64,000 nt of DNA, taken from assembly GCF_001682855.1 (NCBI RefSeq), contig NZ_MAQW01000001.1:1173926-1237925 (forward strand). Direction: 5' to 3'. The stretch comes from Bacillus sp. FJAT-27264. GTDB lineage: Bacteria > Bacillota > Bacilli > Paenibacillales > Paenibacillaceae. Positions 27,282 through 36,103 of this stretch are shown in pieces. The stretch's first letter is position 1, and every line of letters begins with the position of its first letter. The position numbers and the translations under genes were made by a program. The notes below the pieces were generated by a model. It saw only the letters and a program-made list of their open reading frames with translations, made no database searches and was not told where the DNA came from.

Positions 27282-27322
27282 CTTATGTTTCTCCTTTCAT
27301 TGTATACTCGAGCAGCAGGCTC

Positions 27323-28132
27323 TCAATGCCTTAAAACGTCAGAGATCCTGCGAATATAGGAGCCGAATTCAGGCATCGCCCGATATTCATCCGTCCTTGG
27401 AAAGGGCATATCGATATCGATCATTTCCGATATTTTCCCCGGTCTCGGCGTCATCACCACTACACGCGTCGACAGATAAGCCGCTTCGAACACGTTATGC
27501 GTTATAAAGAGTACCGACATCTTCTTGTCCTGCTGCCAAATGCGCAGAAGCTCGTCCTGCAACGTTTGACGTGTGATTTCATCAAGTGCACCGAACGGCT
27601 CGTCCATCAGCAGAAGCTTCGGTCTTGAGATCAAGGCTCTGGCGATCGACACCCGCATTTTCATCCCTCCGGAGAGCTGACGAGGAAGTACCTTAATGTA
27701 GTCCTTGAGACCGACAAGTTCCAGCACGCGTTCTCCTTCTTCGATCCTTTCTTTTTTCGATACACCGCGGAGCGTCAGAGGTAAGGTCACATTATCAATC
27801 AATTTGGCCCAGGGAAGCAGGGTATGCTCTTGAAAAACGAAAGCAATTTCATTTTGCTTACGAGCCTCTTGAGGCGTATTTCCGAGCACCGAGAGCTTGC
27901 CCGAGGTATGATCTGTCAAGCCGGCAATCATGTTGAATATCGTAGACTTCCCGCAGCCCGAGGGTCCTACGAAGCAGAGAAATTCCCCCTCACCCGCCTG
28001 AAGATTGGCCTGCTGTACGGCCACTGTTCCGTTAGGATACACTTTTCCGATTTTCTCCATATTGACGAGCAGTCTTTTATTGTCGCCTTCTGAGTGCAGC
28101 GATGGATTTTCTGTCGTTATATTCATTCCCAT
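27323..28132 (-). CDS. ABC transporter ATP-binding protein, SsuB/TauB type
   Basis: The 269-residue ATPase has Walker A GPSGCGKST, Q-loop AFVFQEHTLLPW, signature LSGGMKMRV and Walker B LLLMDEPFGALDE followed by THNVFEA, all in the SsuB/TauB subfamily arrangement. It is the first gene of the eight-gene operon that continues with permease, binding lipoprotein and five enzyme genes. Its promoter lies just upstream of the start codon. Confidence 0.95.
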   Translation of the reverse strand: MGMNITTENPSLHSEGDNKRLLVNMEKIGKVYPNGTVAVQQANLQAGEGEFLCFVGPSGCGKSTIFNMIAGLTDHTSGKLSVLGNTPQEARKQNEIAFVFQEHTLLPWAKLIDNVTLPLTLRGVSKKERIEEGERVLELVGLKDYIKVLPRQLSGGMKMRVSIARALISRPKLLLMDEPFGALDEITRQTLQDELLRIWQQDKKMSVLFITHNVFEAAYLSTRVVVMTPRPGKISEMIDIDMPFPRTDEYRAMPEFGSYIRRISDVLRH

Positions 28133-28155
28133 GTCTCACGCCCCCTTTGAGTAAG

Positions 28156-28185
28156 ATTATATGACATGTTTTTCGCATATCACAA
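28156..28185 (-). promoter_or_regulatory. Promoter of the amide-catabolism operon
   Basis: Minus strand: TTGTGA (28185-28180), 18-base spacer, TATAAT (28161-28156), about 25 bases before the first gene. It is downstream of pucR and probably its target. Confidence 0.65.
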
Positions 28186-28360
28186 TAAAACCTTTTGCTT
28201 TTTATACATTTTTACAACAAACCACTCCGTTTTTCGGCATACCACACGGTCATCACGCTCTAAATGTAATAATAAATAACATAGAAATTCCGATAATCTC
28301 CAATTCCACCCACAATCAGCGTAATTACCATCATATTCACCCGCACAGAGCCTCAGTCTT

Positions 28361-29962
28361 TTACATCCAACCCTCATCCTTCATCATTCGCTTGAATAAT
28401 ATCGCAACCTTCAAACGAAACACGTCATTGATCTTTTTGAAGTCTACATCTAATATTTCGCTCAGCTTATCAATCCGGTAGGCCGCAGTATTTCTGTGGA
28501 CAAACAGCCTCCTTGCGGTTTCGTTTAATTGCCCATCGCTGTCAATATACATCTTCAGCGTGTGAATCATATCTTTGGCATAATCCTGCTCTTTATTCGC
28601 CAAGCCCGCCAGAACCCGGTCGCAGTATCGCTCCATCATTTCCTTGGGCACATGCTGGAAAATAAGAGCAAACTCCATATTTTCATAGCTGAGAATCGGA
28701 CTCTGCAAGCCCAGTTCCTCGGCTAGTCGAATCGCGTGGACACATTCTTCATATGCTTCCTTCAGCGAGCGCGGCAGGCTCTTGATATGACTCACTGCCA
28801 CTTGGACACTCGGCCGCGCATCGTCTTTGTTTAAGGAAGACAAGCACTCCTTCAACTGCTCATGCAGCTCCGCTTCTTCGCTCGACCCTAGGACGGGGAA
28901 GATGGAGAATACTCCATTCTCCAGCCATGCATTCAGACCGTTATATTGTTTGAGTGCCGGACGATGATGCAGCTCCTCCCAAACCGCTCTCATGGTTCTG
29001 TTCTTCTCGTCAGCATGTAGACTGGCAGAAAAATGCGTCAACAGGCATTGGTAACCTCCCCCGCTTTTCCAGAATTCCAATCCCAGCCGCTCTACGCAAG
29101 CTTCCAGCTCCTGAATGGGCAAGCCTTCATTCAAATATCGAAGCAGAGTAAAGCTGAAATCCTCTGTAACCGAACGCTGTGCAAATTGGCTGTACGGCAA
29201 GTTCAGCTGATGCGAAATCATCTCGGCCGCCTGAACGAAAAGCCCTTCCTCCACCTTCTCCACATAAGCCGCAATTGGAAAAAACAATACACAGCCAATG
29301 CATTCCTCCCCCTGCATTAACGGAACTCGATAATAAGGGTGGCGATGAAGGTGCGCCAGATGAACTCTTATTTTCCACGGCCACCCATGAAGAAGCTCAG
29401 CCTCTGCATAACCGGTTGTGTTATAGATCAAATGCCCCCGCGCCCCGATCACCGCCATTGGATAACCGACAATGCTTGAGATGGCATCCAGATGTATCGA
29501 GCCTCTTTGCAAAGCAACCTGCATGAGCTGCTTTTGTTTATCGACTACCGACTGCAGCTCTAGTGTGCTGCGCTTAAACTCCGCCTGCAGCAAAGCGTTC
29601 ATCTGATCAGAAAACGTATATTGATAAGGAAGCTCAATAAGAGGAAAGCCAAGGCGATCGGCTTCTTCTACCATAGATGCCGGAACCGCATCCCAGAATC
29701 GCCCTAGCTTGATGCCAAGCCCTGCTGAATGTCTCTGATTCAGCTTGCGAAGCAAAGAGATCGCGTCATCCACGCTGTCCTTAATCACGTAGGCGGTAGT
29801 AAACAACATCTCGCCTTCCTTGACCCAATCCGAAATATCAGGAGCATCGATTACATTAAGCGATTTGATCAATCGGGTTACCCCATTCATCCCCGCAACC
29901 AGCTTGCCCTCGGAAAAAGGAAAGATTTGCAACGCCTTTTCCACCGTCATCCGCATGCTCAT
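28361..29962 (-). CDS. PucR-family transcriptional regulator
   Basis: PucR-type regulators often control purine or other nitrogen-compound catabolism. The product, about 533 residues from 29962, has an N-terminal PucR domain (GVTRLIKSLNVIDAPDISDWVKEG region), a GAF-like middle and a C-terminal PucR-type helix-turn-helix (LNETARRLFVHRNTAAYRID). It is near the usual 500-550 residues. Several start codons are clustered; GGAAGTAGGG makes 29962 or 29956 likely. Its position between the divergent GGT-family gene and the ABC/enzyme operon, with promoters on both sides, suggests it regulates both. Effector unknown. Confidence 0.9.
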   Translation of the reverse strand: MSMRMTVEKALQIFPFSEGKLVAGMNGVTRLIKSLNVIDAPDISDWVKEGEMLFTTAYVIKDSVDDAISLLRKLNQRHSAGLGIKLGRFWDAVPASMVEEADRLGFPLIELPYQYTFSDQMNALLQAEFKRSTLELQSVVDKQKQLMQVALQRGSIHLDAISSIVGYPMAVIGARGHLIYNTTGYAEAELLHGWPWKIRVHLAHLHRHPYYRVPLMQGEECIGCVLFFPIAAYVEKVEEGLFVQAAEMISHQLNLPYSQFAQRSVTEDFSFTLLRYLNEGLPIQELEACVERLGLEFWKSGGGYQCLLTHFSASLHADEKNRTMRAVWEELHHRPALKQYNGLNAWLENGVFSIFPVLGSSEEAELHEQLKECLSSLNKDDARPSVQVAVSHIKSLPRSLKEAYEECVHAIRLAEELGLQSPILSYENMEFALIFQHVPKEMMERYCDRVLAGLANKEQDYAKDMIHTLKMYIDSDGQLNETARRLFVHRNTAAYRIDKLSEILDVDFKKINDVFRLKVAILFKRMMKDEGWM

Positions 29963-30113
29963 CCCTACTTCCATGATATATTTTTTGACATGATTATATC
30001 CCATGCACATTAACGTCGTAAATATTTGTTCATAATTACCAATGACTGTACAGTTTCCACGACATAAAATAAAAGTTAGCTCATATTAAGCTCATATTTA
30101 GAGGGTTACGTTA

Positions 30114-30125
30114 TGTAATATTACA
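30114..30125. promoter_or_regulatory. Palindrome in the pucR / GGT-family intergenic region
   Basis: TGTAATATTACA is a perfect 12-base palindrome 29 bases upstream of the GGT-family start codon; a direct repeat AGCTCATATT lies just upstream (around 30078-30099). A regulator site, possibly for PucR, is plausible but not shown. Confidence 0.4.
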
Positions 30126-30154
30126 CAAAATGTTGATTTCAAGGAGAGAAGCGT

Positions 30155-31735
30155 ATGAATGAAGCGAGGGTCGGAACCCAAGCGATGGTGGTCAGTCCCC
30201 ATTATTTAGCCTCTGCGGCAGGAAACGGAGTGCTGCGAAAGGGCGGCAATGCCTTCGATGCGGCAGTTGCCGTCAGTGCTTGTCTCGCCGTTGTCTACCC
30301 TCATATGACAGGACTTGGCGGAGACTCTTTCTGGATGACCTACCATCGCTCCGAGAATAAAGTGCGTGGCTACAACGGAAGCGGCCGAAGCGGTTCTGGG
30401 ATCACCCGAGACTTGTTCGCAGGTCTTGATTCCATCCCTACGCGCGGGATTCATAGCATCGTTACCGTACCAGGAATGGTGGATAGCTGGGATGCTGTTC
30501 TCAAAGAATACGGCCGCTTGAGCTTGGCCGAAGTTTTGGAGCCCGCCATTACTTATGCCGCTTCCGGGTTCCCTTTTTCCAAGGATCAGCACGTGAACAC
30601 AACGGAGTTTGCAAGCTTTTTGTCATCGATGCCGAAGACAGCCTCTATTTACCTGCCGAACAACCGTGTGCCACTGCACAATGAGAAGTTCGTGCAGAAG
30701 CAGCTGGCCGACACGCTGAAACTGATCGCTGCCAATGGAAGAGACGAGTTCTACAAAGGCGAACTGGCATGGCGAATCGTGACCTCCCTTCACGCTCAGG
30801 GAGGAATGCTGAATCAAGATGATTTCGCTGATCACAGTGGCTGCTGGACCGAGCCACTGCATACATCCTATCGCAATCACACCATCTATCAGATGCCGCC
30901 CAATTCTCAGGGCTTCGTCGGTTTAATGGCGCTTAACCTTTTAGAGAATTTCGATCTGCAAGCCATTCCGCACGGCTCCTACGACTATTATCACCTGCTC
31001 ATAGAAGCATTAAAACGCTGCTTCCGGGATCGCAATCAAGTATTGACGGACCCGGATTTCCACCCTATTCCGATAGAGCATCTGCTAAGCAAAGCGTATG
31101 CCAAGGAATTGTCCCAGGGCATCCAGATGAACTTGGCCGGCATCGTTCCCACACAACCCGTCGGAAACGACACTGCCCATGCAGCCGTTGTGGATAGCGA
31201 GGGTAATGCTGTTTCCTTTATCCAGAGCCTGTATTTCGAATTCGGCTCGGGTGTCGTAGCCGGGGATACCGGAATTCTTCTGCAAAACCGCGGCTCCTTT
31301 TTCTCGCTCGATCCTTCCCACATCAACACCCTTGAGCCGAGAAAAAGAACGTTCCATACCTTGATGCCAGCAATGGTCTTCAAAGAGGGCTCGCCTTACA
31401 TTCTGTACGGCACTCAGGGAGGAGAAGGGCAACCGCAGACACAAACGCTCATGCTTACTCGCATGCTGGATTACGGAATGAACCCCCAACAAGCAATAAG
31501 CGAGCCCCGCTTCGTATGGGGACGGACATGGGGAGAAGCGACCGAGGAGCTGAGAGTCGAAGACCGGATTCATGGCGATGTCATCCAAGCCTTGCACACA
31601 GCTGGTCACAAAGTAAACGTAGTGGGCAGTATGGCCAAAGTCATGGGCCACGCCAACGCCATTATGATTGACGAAAATGGCTTCCTGCATGGAGGCGTTG
31701 ATCCTCGTGCGGACGGTGCAGTTATGGGTTGGTGA
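30155..31735 (+). CDS. Gamma-glutamyltransferase-family Ntn hydrolase (cytoplasmic; oxamate-hydrolase-like candidate)
   Basis: GGT-family proteins are autocleaved Ntn hydrolases. The 526-residue precursor shows GGNAFDAAVAVSACLAVV, MTGLGGDSFWMTY, and the cleavage/nucleophile region GNDTAHAAVVDSEGN, with Thr340 the expected new N-terminus of the small subunit, then GTQGGEGQPQT. There is no signal peptide, unlike secreted GGT, so it works inside the cell; size and lack of export resemble HpxW, the oxamate amidohydrolase of purine degradation. It is transcribed divergently from pucR. A good AAGGAGAG site precedes the ATG. Substrate assignment is only inference from family and neighbours. Confidence 0.85.
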   Translation: MNEARVGTQAMVVSPHYLASAAGNGVLRKGGNAFDAAVAVSACLAVVYPHMTGLGGDSFWMTYHRSENKVRGYNGSGRSGSGITRDLFAGLDSIPTRGIHSIVTVPGMVDSWDAVLKEYGRLSLAEVLEPAITYAASGFPFSKDQHVNTTEFASFLSSMPKTASIYLPNNRVPLHNEKFVQKQLADTLKLIAANGRDEFYKGELAWRIVTSLHAQGGMLNQDDFADHSGCWTEPLHTSYRNHTIYQMPPNSQGFVGLMALNLLENFDLQAIPHGSYDYYHLLIEALKRCFRDRNQVLTDPDFHPIPIEHLLSKAYAKELSQGIQMNLAGIVPTQPVGNDTAHAAVVDSEGNAVSFIQSLYFEFGSGVVAGDTGILLQNRGSFFSLDPSHINTLEPRKRTFHTLMPAMVFKEGSPYILYGTQGGEGQPQTQTLMLTRMLDYGMNPQQAISEPRFVWGRTWGEATEELRVEDRIHGDVIQALHTAGHKVNVVGSMAKVMGHANAIMIDENGFLHGGVDPRADGAVMGW

Positions 31736-32181
31736 TTTTTTAGGGGTCCATGGAGGGATTCAGCGAAGAGAAGGCACGAATCATAGCAACTCTTGGATAA
31801 TTAATGGCGTTTGCCAAGACCAGCCAGGGATTATCTTTAGCAATCTATGGATATTTCACAATTACAAACTAGATAATGAGAAGCTCCACTTCACTGGGGA
31901 GGGCATGGGAATAACGGGAATGGCCTCCTGTTATTCCTATGCCCTTCTTTTATAAAAATAAAGATAGAAGGGAGTTAAATTTTCAAGTTCATACTATATA
32001 GATAAAATTTAGCTCCGTATGTCGAAATGCATAAATTTTCGCACAAAATCATTAGCCTTTTTCTTCTACATTTTACAAACCGATTTTTATATCATCCCCC
32101 ATGCTTTACCCCTACCATTTCTGTTTATAAATATAGAATCGGGTCAAGTATAGGAATAGAAAGTAACCGGGGGGTGCTGCC
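31736..32181. other. Intergenic region between the GGT-family and AI-2E-family genes
   Basis: Contains a terminator (31901-31952) and, downstream, AT-rich sequence with the ribosome site GGGGGGTG of the next gene. No gene recognised. Confidence 0.5.
31901..31952 (+). terminator. Terminator of the GGT-family gene
   Basis: Long hairpin GGGCATGGGAATAACGG / CCTGTTATTCCTATGCCC with near-complete pairing, then TTCTTTTAT. It lies 166 bases after the stop codon. Confidence 0.75.
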
Positions 32182-33297
32182 ATGCAGCAAAGCAAGTATT
32201 TTCGCACAAGCGTATCTATTATTGCTTTTTTGCTAATCTTGTATTTGGGCTCAAAGGTCTTCTTCCTGTTCACACCGCTGATCTCCATTCTTAAGCTGCT
32301 GCTCGTGCCCATGATGCTGTCTGGCTTCATGTTTTATTTGCTCCGGCCGCTGGTGATTTTCCTGGAGAAAAGAAAATTGAACCGGATGATCTCCATTCTG
32401 CTGATTTATCTTGTCTTTATTGGCCTGTTTGTACTATTCTCGGTGCTTGTCTGGCCGACATTGCAGGAGCAGATTCAGACCTTCATCGACAACACACCAC
32501 AGCTTGTGGATGGTCTGCAAGAGCAGTTCCAAGATTTGCAGCAGAATCCAGTGTGGTCCCGCTTTTTCACAGGAGATTCGGACTTGGCAACACGTCTGTC
32601 CTCTTATCTGAATGATGCGATCAACTGGGTATCGAATTCTGTCAGCAATCTTATAGGGGTCATCTCCAACATAGTCGTCATCATCGCCACGCTGCCCATT
32701 ATTCTGTACTATATGCTCAAAGACGGACACAAGCTGGCGCCGATTCTATTACGTCTAGTTCCCCGAAGATTTCGCAAACCCGGTCAAGAAATGCTGCATG
32801 AGATCGACAGTGCTCTCAGCAACTTTATCGTGACTCGCGTCCTGCTTAATGTCGTTTTGGGAGTAATGCTGTACATAGGATTTCTGATTATCGGCCTGCC
32901 TTACTCACTGCTGTTAGCTGTTATAGCGATTCCACTCAATTTCATTCCCTATGTCGGGTCTCTACTCTCGGCTGTGCCGGTCATCATCGTCGGTTTTATC
33001 GAATCGCCTACGATGGCGATCTGGGCAACGGTTGTGATCGTAATCGCCCAGCAGATTCAGGATAACCTGCTCTCGCCAATTGTATATGGGAAGTCGCTGG
33101 ATGTGCATCCGTTAACCACGGTACTGCTGGTGCTGATCGGAGGGGATTTTTACGGGATCATTGGTGTGCTGATTGCTCTCCCGGTATATATGATCCTCAA
33201 GATTATTGTACGGCGGCTATATGGAATTATTATTGCAGAACGAACCAGCGACTCTAGCACCACCAAGGAACCACAAATCAAAGAAGAACAGATGTAA
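32182..33297 (+). CDS. AI-2E family transporter (PerM/YtvI-like permease)
   Basis: A 371-residue membrane protein with about seven or eight helices: three near the N-terminus, a soluble amphipathic segment (roughly 85-150), then four or five helices with the conserved FIPYVGSLLSAVPVIIVG and GDFYGIIGVLIALPVYMI. The family was named for TqsA of E. coli, but members also act as sodium/proton antiporters or exporters, so AI-2 export should not be assumed. Short charged tail ends KEEQM. The start follows GGGGGGTG by 7 bases. It stands alone. Confidence 0.92.
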   Translation: MQQSKYFRTSVSIIAFLLILYLGSKVFFLFTPLISILKLLLVPMMLSGFMFYLLRPLVIFLEKRKLNRMISILLIYLVFIGLFVLFSVLVWPTLQEQIQTFIDNTPQLVDGLQEQFQDLQQNPVWSRFFTGDSDLATRLSSYLNDAINWVSNSVSNLIGVISNIVVIIATLPIILYYMLKDGHKLAPILLRLVPRRFRKPGQEMLHEIDSALSNFIVTRVLLNVVLGVMLYIGFLIIGLPYSLLLAVIAIPLNFIPYVGSLLSAVPVIIVGFIESPTMAIWATVVIVIAQQIQDNLLSPIVYGKSLDVHPLTTVLLVLIGGDFYGIIGVLIALPVYMILKIIVRRLYGIIIAERTSDSSTTKEPQIKEEQM

Positions 33298-33310
33298 GAG
33301 TCTGCCCATT

Positions 33311-33370
33311 AAAAAATCGCTCCCGGCTGGATGAAGGAATATCTGTCCTCTTCATCCGCTAGGAGCGATT
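33311..33370 (-). terminator. Terminator after the ung-linked gene
   Basis: Minus strand: AATCGCTCCTAGCGGATGAAG / CTTCATCCAGCCGGGAGCGATT, a long imperfect stem, followed by TTTTTTAA. It may also act on the AI-2E gene, which ends 14 bases away on the other strand. Confidence 0.8.
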
Positions 33371-33405
33371 CTATCGTTACATATCGAGCCTGAGCCGATC
33401 TTGTC

Positions 33406-33810
33406 TCAGCCCCGCAAGGAGCGCACTACAAAGATGTGATTGCCCTTCATCAGACTTTGACCATCCTCCAGCATCACAGAGCCTTTCGTATGTGACACAA
33501 TGGTGGTATTGAGGGCAATCAGCTTATCGCCCTTCCAGACGGTCACCGCCGACTTGAAATAGACCGCATTATCGAACTGCTGTCGTTCCCGCATGACATA
33601 CCCGACGGCATGAAGAACAGGGGGCAGTGCTCTCTCCTTGGGCGCCAAGGCTTTGATATATACAATATCCTGAAAAGGCACCGCAATCTCCTGATGGCCA
33701 ATTACAGCAATCCGCAGGGAAGGGTCCCATTTGCGGAGAATGCCCTTCATGATCGTGTACGGCTTCTCGCCGCAATACATTATGACCGGTCTGCCCACCC
33801 AATGGCGCAT
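33406..33810 (-). CDS. Conserved-looking hypothetical protein downstream of ung
   Basis: A 134-residue soluble protein without signal or membrane segment. The sequence alternates short beta strands (IAVIGHQEIAVPFQDIVYIKAL, KLIALNTTIVSH, GSVMLEDGQSLMKGNHIFVVRSL), suggesting a small beta-barrel or regulatory fold. I do not recognise the family. The start at 33810 has GGGGGTGG. It begins 30 bases after the ung stop codon and shares its terminator, so it is probably in the same transcript; a repair-related role is only a guess. Confidence 0.65.
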   Translation of the reverse strand: MRHWVGRPVIMYCGEKPYTIMKGILRKWDPSLRIAVIGHQEIAVPFQDIVYIKALAPKERALPPVLHAVGYVMRERQQFDNAVYFKSAVTVWKGDKLIALNTTIVSHTKGSVMLEDGQSLMKGNHIFVVRSLRG

Positions 33811-33840
33811 GGCTCCACCCCCTTCACTGTGCCCGAATCC

Positions 33841-34509
33841 CTACAAATTCGGTATGCTCCAATCAATCCCCTGCAATCCGTGGGATTCCAGGTACCGGTT
33901 CGCCTGCGTGAACGGGCGGCTGCCCAGGAACCCGCGATGCGCCGAAAGCGGACTCGGATGCGGTGACTGGATGACCAGATGCCGCTTCTTATCGATAAAG
34001 GCGCCCTTCTTCTGGGCATGACTCCCCCAAAGTATAAAGACCATGGGTACAGTTCTCTCATTCAGCTTCTCCATAATAGCATCCGTGAAACGTTCCCAAC
34101 CCAGACCTTTATGAGAATTCGGTTGGCTCTCACGAACTGTTAACACCGCATTCAGCATCAGAACACCTTTCTCTGCCCAGTGCTTCAGATAGCCGTGGGT
34201 CGGAATTGGCATCCCAATATCCTCATGCAGCTCCGCATAAATATTTCGCAGTGACGGCGGTATCCGTACGCCTGGCTTCACCGAGAAGCTAAGTCCATGG
34301 GCTTGTCCCTCTCCATGATAAGGATCCTGTCCAAGAATAACCACGCGTGTCCCTTCATAAGGTGTCAGCTTCAAAGCTGAGAACAGCTCGTCCTTGGGCG
34401 GATAGACAGTGTGAGTCTTATACTCCCGCGCCAATGCATAGCGCAGCTCATCAAAATACGGTTTTTCTACTTCCTCTTGTAATACTTTATCCCAATCGTT
34501 GCCGAACAT
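33841..34509 (-). CDS. ung: Uracil-DNA glycosylase
   Basis: Excises uracil from DNA as the first step of base-excision repair. The 222-residue product has all family-1 motifs: the water-activating Asp in ILGQDPYHG, the Phe in GLSFSV, the Asn region in LMLNAVLTV, and HPSPLSAHRGFLGS with the catalytic His. Length is normal. The ATG at 34509 has AGGAGGAAC upstream. The hypothetical gene following it is probably co-transcribed. Confidence 0.97.
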   Translation of the reverse strand: MFGNDWDKVLQEEVEKPYFDELRYALAREYKTHTVYPPKDELFSALKLTPYEGTRVVILGQDPYHGEGQAHGLSFSVKPGVRIPPSLRNIYAELHEDIGMPIPTHGYLKHWAEKGVLMLNAVLTVRESQPNSHKGLGWERFTDAIMEKLNERTVPMVFILWGSHAQKKGAFIDKKRHLVIQSPHPSPLSAHRGFLGSRPFTQANRYLESHGLQGIDWSIPNL

Positions 34510-34625
34510 GAGTTGTTCCTCCTGTTACCCTGTATGATACATGGTTTACTTCTTTATTAACCCTATTATAATGCCGTGAACGTATCGACGATAGAAGAAC
34601 CGTCATTTACAGTATACGTCCCTTG

Positions 34626-35285
34626 CTACTTCCGGCCGTAATCCGCCTTAATCTCGCCCCATTCACGAGTCTGCCACTTCAGCAGCTTGTTGTCATAGGT
34701 GTTACTTTGCAGCCATTGCACCGCCCGATCAATCAGCTGCCAGATTTCTTCCGTTGAAGCATCGCGCGGCAGGGTCGTCGCTACCTTCTTCTGCTTCACC
34801 CATTTGATGGCATTAACAGAATCACTGTAAACCGTTCGATGGCTCCCTTCCTTCTTCAAGTAGGCAAGGGCATGCACTATCGCCAAAAATTCACCGAGAT
34901 TGTTCGTTCCCTTACGAATAGGTCCACAGGAAAAAATAACATCACCGGTCTGTGTATCCACGCCCTTGTACTCCACCGGACCGGGATTGCCTCTGGTACC
35001 GACATCCACCGAAATACTGTCGTAGTCGATTTGCTCCGAGGTCTCCACAGCGGCGCTGCGTCGGAATGGATTACCCGCCTTTGGCTTCGCTCCGCCTGCT
35101 GAAGCGCCTGTGCCCCAATTGCCTTTCCAGCCCGCCTTGTAAGCGGCGTCCGCAGCCGCTCTGGACTCATAGGATTTATATTTCGCTCCAGTATAATGAT
35201 CAGTCTGGGCCTGACATTCAGCCCAGGTGCTATAAACGCCAGGTTGCTTGCCTTCCCACACTACATAAAATTTCTGCTTAGCCAC
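34626..35285 (-). CDS. Ribonuclease H1-like protein with N-terminal hybrid-binding (viroplasmin) domain
   Basis: Cleaves RNA in RNA-DNA hybrids. The 219-residue protein starts with the hybrid-binding domain (FYVVWEGKQPGVYSTWAECQ to about residue 47), a Gly/Ala/Lys linker, and an RNase H fold with the acidic catalytic set: Asp in SVDVGTRGNPGP, Glu in NNLGEFLAIVHA, Asp in YSDSVNAIKW and the final Asp in WGEIKADYGRK. Translation starts with GTG at 35285 after GAAAGGAG. The form, a Gram-positive RNase H1 of the YpdQ/RnhC-like type, differs from the RNase HIII family. The gene is monocistronic. Confidence 0.9.
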   Translation of the reverse strand: MAKQKFYVVWEGKQPGVYSTWAECQAQTDHYTGAKYKSYESRAAADAAYKAGWKGNWGTGASAGGAKPKAGNPFRRSAAVETSEQIDYDSISVDVGTRGNPGPVEYKGVDTQTGDVIFSCGPIRKGTNNLGEFLAIVHALAYLKKEGSHRTVYSDSVNAIKWVKQKKVATTLPRDASTEEIWQLIDRAVQWLQSNTYDNKLLKWQTREWGEIKADYGRK

Positions 35286-35359
35286 TGGATGAATCTCCTT
35301 TCAACATTGCTCAAAGCCTTATTGTAATTCATTCGCTTCCTTAGTTGAAGCTATTTCTC

Positions 35360-35935
35360 TCAATCCAAAGCAGTCAATGTAATATCCATGATTTGCTCCA
35401 GCCTGGAGGGGTCTTGCCCCGTTTTGACCATCACTCGCAGTCCTACCAGCGCGTTATGCAGATAAGCTGCCAGGGCGGGGGCCTCCTGCTTCCGGGAGAT
35501 TTCTCCGCTGACCTGCCCGCTTAACACCAGCTTTTCCATCAGTCGTTCACTAGACAGAAAGCTATCCTGTACAAGAGAATCGACCTCGGGATCATGCAGC
35601 GACAGCTCCACCGCCGTATTAACCATCAAGCAGCCTCTGGGTCTCTCCGTGTCGTTCCGAAGCACCATCTCAAACAAACTGCGGATCGCCTTCTTCACTG
35701 TAGGCTGTGCCTCAGCCTGCTCCTTCATCCGCTCGGCGGCGCTTCTTCCATACCGTTCAACGGCCTTCATATATAACGAGTGCTTATCTCCGAAAGTATC
35801 ATACATACTTCTCTTATGAATCCCCATCCCAGTCACCAGATCCTGCATGGAGGTCTTCTCATAACCTTGCAGCCAAAAGAGGTTCATCGCTTTTTCGAGA
35901 ACGTCGTCAATCTCAAATTCTTTACTCCGGGCCAT
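35360..35935 (-). CDS. TetR/AcrR-family transcriptional regulator
   Basis: The 191-residue product starts MARSKEFEID at 35935, preceded by AAAGGAG; an upstream TTG at 35953 lacks support. The N-terminal helix-turn-helix is clear: LEKAMNLFWLQGYEKTSMQDLVTGMGIHKRSMYDTFGDKH, with the family-typical MYDTFG recognition-helix end. The C-terminal ligand domain shows RPRGCLMVNTAVEL, as in TetR subgroup members that respond to electrophiles or drugs. No efflux or enzyme partner gene is next to it; the palindrome upstream of the divergent gene is a possible target. Confidence 0.9.
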   Translation of the reverse strand: MARSKEFEIDDVLEKAMNLFWLQGYEKTSMQDLVTGMGIHKRSMYDTFGDKHSLYMKAVERYGRSAAERMKEQAEAQPTVKKAIRSLFEMVLRNDTERPRGCLMVNTAVELSLHDPEVDSLVQDSFLSSERLMEKLVLSGQVSGEISRKQEAPALAAYLHNALVGLRVMVKTGQDPSRLEQIMDITLTALD

Positions 35936-36004
35936 AATAATGCTCCTTTCCAAGACTATTTTAACATTTGTAGAACGAGCGGTAAATATTCATTACTTTC
36001 TAAG

Positions 36005-36023
36005 TACCCACTTTAGGTGGGTA
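36005..36023. promoter_or_regulatory. Palindromic operator candidate in the tetR / creatininase-like intergenic region
   Basis: TACCCAC-TTTAG-GTGGGTA is a perfect inverted repeat with 7-base arms. It is located 70 bases upstream of the TetR gene start and 81 bases upstream of the divergent gene. Arms and spacing are compatible with a dimeric regulator such as TetR or HxlR type. Binding protein is unknown. Confidence 0.55.
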
Positions 36024-36103
36024 TCGTGTTATAAATTACTATCTCACCGCATCCACATTATGGTACATTATTAATTAAAAACCATTCGAATCAGGAGATG
36101 TAC

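Noticed and set aside
21117..28132. Cyanuric acid / biuret degradation operon
   Set aside because: The isochorismatase- and amidase-type genes fit in outline, but no cyanuric acid hydrolase is present and the creatininase, cupin and FAH genes are not explained.
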